DNA of 64,000 nt from Ruminococcus sp. UNK.MGS-30 (GTDB lineage: Bacteria; Bacillota; Clostridia; Oscillospirales; Ruminococcaceae). Shown here one piece after another: positions 58,871 through 64,000 of the stretch. Location: the NCBI GenBank assembly GCA_000980705.1, contig LBCK01000003.1, forward strand, positions 62,001 through 126,000, written 5' to 3'. Position 1 is the stretch's first letter. The number at the start of each line of letters is the position of its first letter. The notes below the pieces were generated by a model, which saw nothing but the letters and a program-made list of their open reading frames with translations, had not been told where the DNA came from and did not search any database. The position numbers were made by a program, and so were the translations under genes.

Positions 58871-60085
58871 TCAGTTCTTATCCGCAATTGCAGCAACACC
58901 CGGCAGAACCTTGCCTTCCAGGTATTCCAGAGAAGCGCCGCCGCCGGTAGAGATGTGGCTCATCTTATCAGCAAAGCCCAGCTGCATAACAGCTGCTGCA
59001 GAGTCGCCGCCGCCGATGATGGTGGTTGCATCGGTATCTGCCAGAGCCTGTGCTACAGCAACAGTACCCTTGCTCAGAACCGGGTTCTCGAATACGCCCA
59101 TCGGTCCGTTCCATACAACGGTCTTTGCGGTCTTAACAGCATCTGCAAACAGAGCCTGTGTCTTTTCGCCGATATCCAGACCCATTCTGTCTGCCGGGAT
59201 CTTGTTGGAATCATAGGTGACAACTTCGATCTCAGCGTCGATCGGGTTCGGGAACTCAGCAGCAGTTACAGTATCAACCGGCAGCAGCAGAGTCTTACCG
59301 TTTGCCTTTGCCTTTTCCAGCATTTCCTTGCAGTAGTCGATCTTGGTGTCGTCTACCAGAGAAGTACCAACTTCATAGCCCTGTGCCTTCAGGAAGGTGT
59401 AAGCCATGCCGCCGCCGATAATCAGTGTATCGCACTTTTCCAGCAGGTTGGAGATAACATTCAGCTTATCTGCAACCTTTGCGCCGCCCAGGATTGCAAC
59501 AAACGGACGAACCGGGTTCTCAACAGCATTGCCCAGGAACTTGATCTCCTTCTGCATCAAATAGCCAACAGCAGTTTCCTTTACGAATTCGGTTACGCCG
59601 ACAGTAGAGCAGTGTGCTCTGTGAGCGCTGCCGAAAGCATCCATTACGAATGCGTCTGCGATAGATGCCAGATCCTTGCTGAAGGATTCGATGTTCTTGG
59701 TCTCTTCCTTGCGGAAACGAGTGTTCTCCAGAACGATGATCTCGCCGTTCTGCATCTTGTCTACAGCAGCCTTTACGGTATCATCTACAACAACATCAGA
59801 CGGAACGAAGGTGACCTTTGCGGAAACCAGTTCGCCCAGACGAGCAGCAGCAGCCTTCAGAGAGAACTTTTCTTCCGGACCATTCTTCGGCTTGCCCAGG
59901 TGAGAGCAAAGAATAACCTTTGCGCCTTCAGAAGTCAGCTTGTTGATGGTCGGCAGTGCAGCCTGGATACGGTTGTCGTTTGTGATAACGCCGTCCTTCA
60001 TGGGTACGTTGAAGTCCACACGAACCAGAACACGCTTGCCGGTTACTTTCAGATCGTCTACAGATACTTTGTTTAACTCTGCCAT
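58871..60085 (-). CDS. pgk: Phosphoglycerate kinase
   Basis: Makes ATP from 1,3-bisphosphoglycerate. 404 residues. [15 protein letters not shown] and [19 protein letters not shown] at the N-terminus, [16 protein letters not shown] in the middle, and the nucleotide-site [11 protein letters not shown] and [13 protein letters not shown] near the C-terminus are all present. AGAAAGGATG precedes the ATG. First gene of the unit; no gap gene is next to it in this window. Confidence 0.97.
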   Translation of the reverse strand: MAELNKVSVDDLKVTGKRVLVRVDFNVPMKDGVITNDNRIQAALPTINKLTSEGAKVILCSHLGKPKNGPEEKFSLKAAAARLGELVSAKVTFVPSDVVVDDTVKAAVDKMQNGEIIVLENTRFRKEETKNIESFSKDLASIADAFVMDAFGSAHRAHCSTVGVTEFVKETAVGYLMQKEIKFLGNAVENPVRPFVAILGGAKVADKLNVISNLLEKCDTLIIGGGMAYTFLKAQGYEVGTSLVDDTKIDYCKEMLEKAKANGKTLLLPVDTVTAAEFPNPIDAEIEVVTYDSNKIPADRMGLDIGEKTQALFADAVKTAKTVVWNGPMGVFENPVLSKGTVAVAQALADTDATTIIGGGDSAAAVMQLGFADKMSHISTGGGASLEYLEGKVLPGVAAIADKN

Positions 60086-60194
60086 TTGTTTGACATCCTT
60101 TCTGAGATAGGCTGCATCGCTAAAAAAGGTTACGATGCCACCTTAAAATTAACAGATTTTCTGAAATGCCGGTTGGTGCATTTCATACAGTTTT

Positions 60195-60223
60195 ATTATA
60201 CACCATTTCACAAAATTTTGCAA
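60195..60223 (-). promoter_or_regulatory. Promoter of the pgk operon
   Basis: Minus-strand TTGCAA (60223-60218), 17-nt spacer, TATAAT (60200-60195). The leader of about 105 nt carries a TGAAATGC/GCATTTCA hairpin and a GCATCG/CGATGC hairpin shortly before the ribosome site. Confidence 0.85.
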
Positions 60224-60306
60224 GCTTTTCCGCAAGATTTTCCGAAAAGTCCAAAATTGCCTGTGGGAAAATATATTTTTTTTAGAAATCCGCCAGTTTT
60301 GTCGCT

Positions 60307-63135
60307 TTACCGGTTCTCCAGGTATGGTTTCAGATATTGCCCGGTGTAAGACTGCGGACAGTCTGCCACCTGTTCCGGTGTGCCGCTGACAACGACAGTG
60401 CCGCCTCGGTCTCCACCCTCCGGACCAAGGTCGATGATCCAGTCTGCCACTTTAATAACATTGAGATTGTGTTCGATGACTACTACGGTGTTGCCGGTGT
60501 CGGTCAGACGCTGCAAAACCTCTATGAGACGGTGGACGTCTGCGGTGTGCAGACCTGTGGTCGGTTCGTCCAGGATATAGATGGTTTTCCCGGTAGGACG
60601 CTTGGAAAGCTCTGTCGCCAGCTTGACACGCTGTGCCTCGCCGCCGGAAAGAGTCGTGGCTGGCTGTCCGATTTTCAGATATCCCAGACCAACCTCCTGG
60701 AGGGTTTTCAGCTTTCGGGCAATTTTCGGGTGGTTTTCAAAGAAAACGACGCCTTCGTCTACCGTCATCTCCAGAACGTCATAGATGGATTTTCCCTTGT
60801 ATTCCACTGCAAGCGTTTCACGGTTATAGCGTTTTCCCTTGCAGACTTCACAGGGAACGTAAACGTCCGGCAGGAAGTGCATTTCAATGCGCAGGATGCC
60901 GTCACCCTGGCACGCCTCACATCTGCCGCCTTTCACATTAAAGGAGAACCGTCCGGCAGTGTATCCCTTTGCCTTTGCATCGTTTGTCTTTGCGAAAAGG
61001 TCACGGATGTCTGTGAAAACGCCGGTATATGTTGCCGGGTTGGAACGGGGTGTTCTGCCGATAGGAGACTGGTCGATGTCGATCACCTTATCCAGGAATT
61101 CCGTCCCGTCCATGCCGTCAAAATCCCCGTGGCGTGTTCTGGCACGGTTCAGCTTGGCTGCCAGGTATTTGTACAGGATCTCATTGACCAGCGAGGACTT
61201 GCCGGAACCGGAAACGCCTGTGACACAGGTGAAAACACCCAGCGGAATGGTGACATCAATATTTTTCAGATTGTGTTCTCTTGCTCCGTGAATGGTCAGA
61301 TAATTTCCGTTTCCGGTGCGGCGTTCCAGCGGCAGCGGAATTTTCCGCTCACCGCTGAGATACTGCCCGGTAATGGATTTCTTGCAGGCAAGCAAGCCTT
61401 TGACATCTCCGGAATAGACAACGTTTCCGCCGTGAATGCCTGCTCCCGGACCAATGTCCACAACATAGTCTGCTGCAAGGATCGTATCATCATCATGTTC
61501 CACAACAATGAGCGTATTGCCCAGGTCACGCAGCCGCTTTAGGGTGGCGATCAGCTTGTCGTTGTCTCTCTGATGCAGACCGATACTCGGTTCGTCCAAG
61601 ATATAGAGAACGCCCATCAGATAGGAGCCGATCTGCGTCGCCAGACGAATACGCTGGCTTTCACCGCCGGAAAGCGTGCCGGCATTTCGTGACAGTGTCA
61701 GATATTCCAGACCAACATTGTTGAGAAATCCCAGACGCTCCTTGATCTCCTTGACGATTCTTGCGGCAATGAACTGTTCCCGTTCAGACAGTTCCAGTTC
61801 GTCGAAGAATGCGAGAGCCTTTGTGACGGACAGTTCTGTCAGCTCGATGATGTTTTTTCCGCCTACGGTAACTGCCAGGACTTCTGGCTTCAGACGTTTT
61901 CCATGGCAGACCGGACACGCTACATCGCTCATTACTGCGCTGATCTCGTCTTTTGCCCACTCGCCGCCTTCTGCAAAGCGCCGTTTCAGATTCGGGATCA
62001 CGCCTTCGAACGGCGCACGGAATCCCTCACTTCTGCCGCCGGCTGTGATACGGTGCAGAAACAGCGGTTCTTCCTTTGTGCCATACAGGAACAGATCCAG
62101 CTGCTCTTTCGTCAGTTCTTTTACCGGAACATCCAGCGGAATATGATGTTTCTCTGAGATTGCCTGGTAGTACATCATTGCAATAGAGGAATCATCCAGG
62201 CTGTTCCAACCGACTGCTTTGATTGCACCCTGGAGAATGCTAAGGTCACGATTCGGGACGACCAGTTTCGGGTCGATTTCCTGGAATACGCCGAGACCTG
62301 TACAGTGCGGGCAGGCACCGAACGGATTATTGAACGAAAACATTCGGGGGGTCAGTTCCTCTACGGAAATACCGTGTTCCGGGCAGGCGTAGCTCTGGGA
62401 GAAAAGCATCTCTTCCCCGCCGATGACATCCACAACCACCAGTCCCCCGGTCAGCCCCAGAACGGTTTCCAGGCTGTCTGTCAGTCTGGTGCGGATCGAA
62501 GGCTTTACCACCAGGCGGTCTACGATGATCTCAATGGTATGCTTTTTGTTTTTGTCCAGTGTGATCTGCTCGGACAGATCGTATTGATTGCCGTCCACAC
62601 GAACACGGACATAACCGGATTTTTTTGCGTTTTCCAGTGCTTTTAAGTGCTGTCCTTTTTTACCACGGACGATCGGTGCAAGCAGCTGAATGCGAGTTCC
62701 CTCTTCCAGTGCCATAATGCGGTCAACAATTTCATCTACGGACTGTTGCTTGATCTCTCTGCCGCAGACAGGACAATGGGGTGTGCCGATTCTGGCATAG
62801 AGCAAACGCAGATAGTCATAGATCTCTGTGACAGTTCCCACGGTGGAACGAGGGTTTTTGGATGTGGTTTTCTGGTCAATGGAAATCGCCGGGGACAAGC
62901 CCTCAATGCTGTCCACGTCCGGTTTTTCCATCTGTCCCAGAAACTGACGTGCATAGGACGACAGGCTCTCCATATAGCGGCGCTGACCGTCTGCAAAGAT
63001 AGTGTCAAATGCCAGAGAAGATTTTCCGGAGCCGGAAAGCCCGGTCATAACGACCAGCTTATCTCGTGGAATATCCACATCAACATTATTTAGATTATTG
63101 GCTCTTGCGCCACGTACAATGATTTTATCCAGCAT
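60307..63135 (-). CDS. uvrA: Excinuclease ABC subunit A
   Basis: DNA damage-recognition ATPase of nucleotide excision repair. 942 residues, full length. Walker [15 protein letters not shown] and [14 protein letters not shown], signature [17 protein letters not shown] and [15 protein letters not shown], zinc modules [15 protein letters not shown] and CPVCHGKRL and the second-domain CEACQGDG / [10 protein letters not shown]. It lies 3 nt after uvrB. No clear terminator is visible between its stop and the pgk promoter region. Confidence 0.97.
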   Translation of the reverse strand: MLDKIIVRGARANNLNNVDVDIPRDKLVVMTGLSGSGKSSLAFDTIFADGQRRYMESLSSYARQFLGQMEKPDVDSIEGLSPAISIDQKTTSKNPRSTVGTVTEIYDYLRLLYARIGTPHCPVCGREIKQQSVDEIVDRIMALEEGTRIQLLAPIVRGKKGQHLKALENAKKSGYVRVRVDGNQYDLSEQITLDKNKKHTIEIIVDRLVVKPSIRTRLTDSLETVLGLTGGLVVVDVIGGEEMLFSQSYACPEHGISVEELTPRMFSFNNPFGACPHCTGLGVFQEIDPKLVVPNRDLSILQGAIKAVGWNSLDDSSIAMMYYQAISEKHHIPLDVPVKELTKEQLDLFLYGTKEEPLFLHRITAGGRSEGFRAPFEGVIPNLKRRFAEGGEWAKDEISAVMSDVACPVCHGKRLKPEVLAVTVGGKNIIELTELSVTKALAFFDELELSEREQFIAARIVKEIKERLGFLNNVGLEYLTLSRNAGTLSGGESQRIRLATQIGSYLMGVLYILDEPSIGLHQRDNDKLIATLKRLRDLGNTLIVVEHDDDTILAADYVVDIGPGAGIHGGNVVYSGDVKGLLACKKSITGQYLSGERKIPLPLERRTGNGNYLTIHGAREHNLKNIDVTIPLGVFTCVTGVSGSGKSSLVNEILYKYLAAKLNRARTRHGDFDGMDGTEFLDKVIDIDQSPIGRTPRSNPATYTGVFTDIRDLFAKTNDAKAKGYTAGRFSFNVKGGRCEACQGDGILRIEMHFLPDVYVPCEVCKGKRYNRETLAVEYKGKSIYDVLEMTVDEGVVFFENHPKIARKLKTLQEVGLGYLKIGQPATTLSGGEAQRVKLATELSKRPTGKTIYILDEPTTGLHTADVHRLIEVLQRLTDTGNTVVVIEHNLNVIKVADWIIDLGPEGGDRGGTVVVSGTPEQVADCPQSYTGQYLKPYLENR

Positions 63136-63138
63136 GGA

Positions 63139-64000
63139 TTATTTTTCCTCCTCCAGTTCTTTGATCTTGTCACGCAGGTATGCAGCGTGTTCGAATTCCA
63201 GCAGCTTTGCAGCCTCTTTCATTTGTGCGGTCAGCTGTTCAATAAGCGCACGCTTTTCCTTGCCACGCAGTTTTTTGCCGGATGTTTTCTTTTCCACTTC
63301 TGCCTTGGAAGTGATTTCGATGACATCCCGCACATCCTTCTGAATGGTTTTCGGGATAATACCGTGTTCCTGGTTATATGCCATCTGCTTGGCACGGCGA
63401 CGCTCTGTTTCTGTGATGGCACGCTCCATGGAACCTGTCACTTCATCTGCGTACATGATGACCTGTCCGTTTGCATTCCGGGCTGCACGGCCGATGGTCT
63501 GGATCATAGAGGTTTCACTGCGCAGGAACCCTTCTTTGTCTGCGTCCAGAATTGCCACCAGAGAAACTTCCGGAATGTCCAGTCCTTCACGCAGCAGGTT
63601 AATGCCTACCAGTACATCAAACTCGCCCAGGCGAAGATCCCGGATGATCTCCATACGTTCTACCGTATCAATATCATGGTGCAGATAGCGGACACGGACG
63701 CCCATGCGTTCCAGATAGGCGGTCAGATCTTCCGCCATTTTCTTTGTCAGTGTGGTGACGAGAACACGTTCGTTTTTTTCTGCACGGATGTTGATTTCTG
63801 AGAAAAGATCTTCGATCTGACCGTCCACCGGACGCACTGTAATCAGAGGATCCAGCAGCCCCGTCGGACGAATCACCTGCTCTACCGTTTGTACAGAGTG
63901 TTCTTTCTCAAACGGTCCTGGTGTAGCACTGACGTAGATTGCCTGGTTTACATGACTGTAAAACTCTTCGAAGTTCAGCGGCCGGTTGTCGAATGCGCTG
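63139..64000 (-). CDS. uvrB: Excinuclease ABC subunit B, 3' part (5' end beyond window)
   Basis: The C-terminal 286 residues of UvrB; the frame is open to the right edge. Near the edge the segment [26 protein letters not shown] is the family helicase motif region, then [60 protein letters not shown] and QTIGRAARN (helicase motifs V and VI), and a C-terminal UVR motif ([22 protein letters not shown]) for UvrA/UvrC binding. First gene of uvrB-uvrA. Confidence 0.97.
   Translation of the reverse strand, partial: SAFDNRPLNFEEFYSHVNQAIYVSATPGPFEKEHSVQTVEQVIRPTGLLDPLITVRPVDGQIEDLFSEINIRAEKNERVLVTTLTKKMAEDLTAYLERMGVRVRYLHHDIDTVERMEIIRDLRLGEFDVLVGINLLREGLDIPEVSLVAILDADKEGFLRSETSMIQTIGRAARNANGQVIMYADEVTGSMERAITETERRRAKQMAYNQEHGIIPKTIQKDVRDVIEITSKAEVEKKTSGKKLRGKEKRALIEQLTAQMKEAAKLLEFEHAAYLRDKIKELEEEK

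Noticed and set aside
1..64000. CRISPR array, insertion sequence, integrase or prophage
   Set aside because: No regularly spaced repeats, transposase or integrase motifs were seen on either strand.

Overview
The window looks like a chromosome segment of a cellulolytic, Gram-positive gut or rumen Clostridia member, most like Ruminococcus (Oscillospiraceae). The reasons are two secreted GH5 cellulases with C-terminal dockerins (25091-26878, 37018-38814), a lipoprotein with a cohesin-like region (11583-12482), an intracellular-type GH1 beta-glucosidase, sporulation genes yqfC/yqfD/ylbJ, strong AGGAGG-type ribosome binding sites and near-consensus sigma-A promoters. This assignment is an inference; no rRNA gene is present to confirm it. 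I see no tRNA, rRNA, CRISPR array, insertion sequence or phage gene.

Layout. 1-8530: a polyamine cluster (arginine-type decarboxylase cut by the left edge, speE, carboxy(nor)spermidine dehydrogenase, nspC) interrupted by small AT-rich genes (two unknowns, DUF1963/YwqG, DUF4288) and ending in a radical SAM gene translationally coupled to nspC. 8648-10513 (minus): amtB-glnK behind a leader with two hexaloop hairpins of the ANTAR-target type. 10795-15060: HU, a DUF6465 protein, the cohesin-like lipoprotein (minus), a TVP38/TMEM64 membrane protein and a CbxX/SpoVK-type AAA ATPase. 15095-20116 (minus): clpB behind a ribbon-helix-helix gene, then DUF4956 and a VTC-type polyphosphate polymerase. 20258-24940: a PC4/YdbC protein, then iorA-iorB-CoA ligase. 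24993-28560: cellulase 1, then fliB and a membrane protein. 28570-33610: rpmE, a YigZ protein, dgt-dnaG-rpoD. 33676-36877: a Syd-like gene, yqfC-yqfD (minus), ylbJ. 36874-39370: cellulase 2 and a dCMP deaminase. 39442-44837: trmB, a GH59-like glycosidase without a signal peptide and a MocR-type regulator, all overlapping. 44841-50673: two MATE transporters (minus) on either side of an ABC-F gene, the second joined to nudC. 50744-56110: an NSS transporter, a GH1 beta-glucosidase (minus) divergent from an AraC regulator, an iron alcohol dehydrogenase. 56121-60223 (minus): pgk, a small membrane protein, tpiA, gpmI. 60307-64000 (minus): uvrA and the 3' part of uvrB.

How it fits together. Dockerin cellulases would be held on a cohesin scaffold at the cell surface, cellobiose would be taken up and split by the GH1 enzyme, sugars would run through the glycolytic operon, and the iron alcohol dehydrogenase would recycle NADH. 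The amtB-glnK pair handles ammonium. The most unusual items are the lipoprotein whose cohesin halves appear in reversed order, the two-hairpin leader of amtB, a MocR regulator with Arg where the PLP lysine should be, and an acidic-tailed GH59-like enzyme that lacks a secretion signal.
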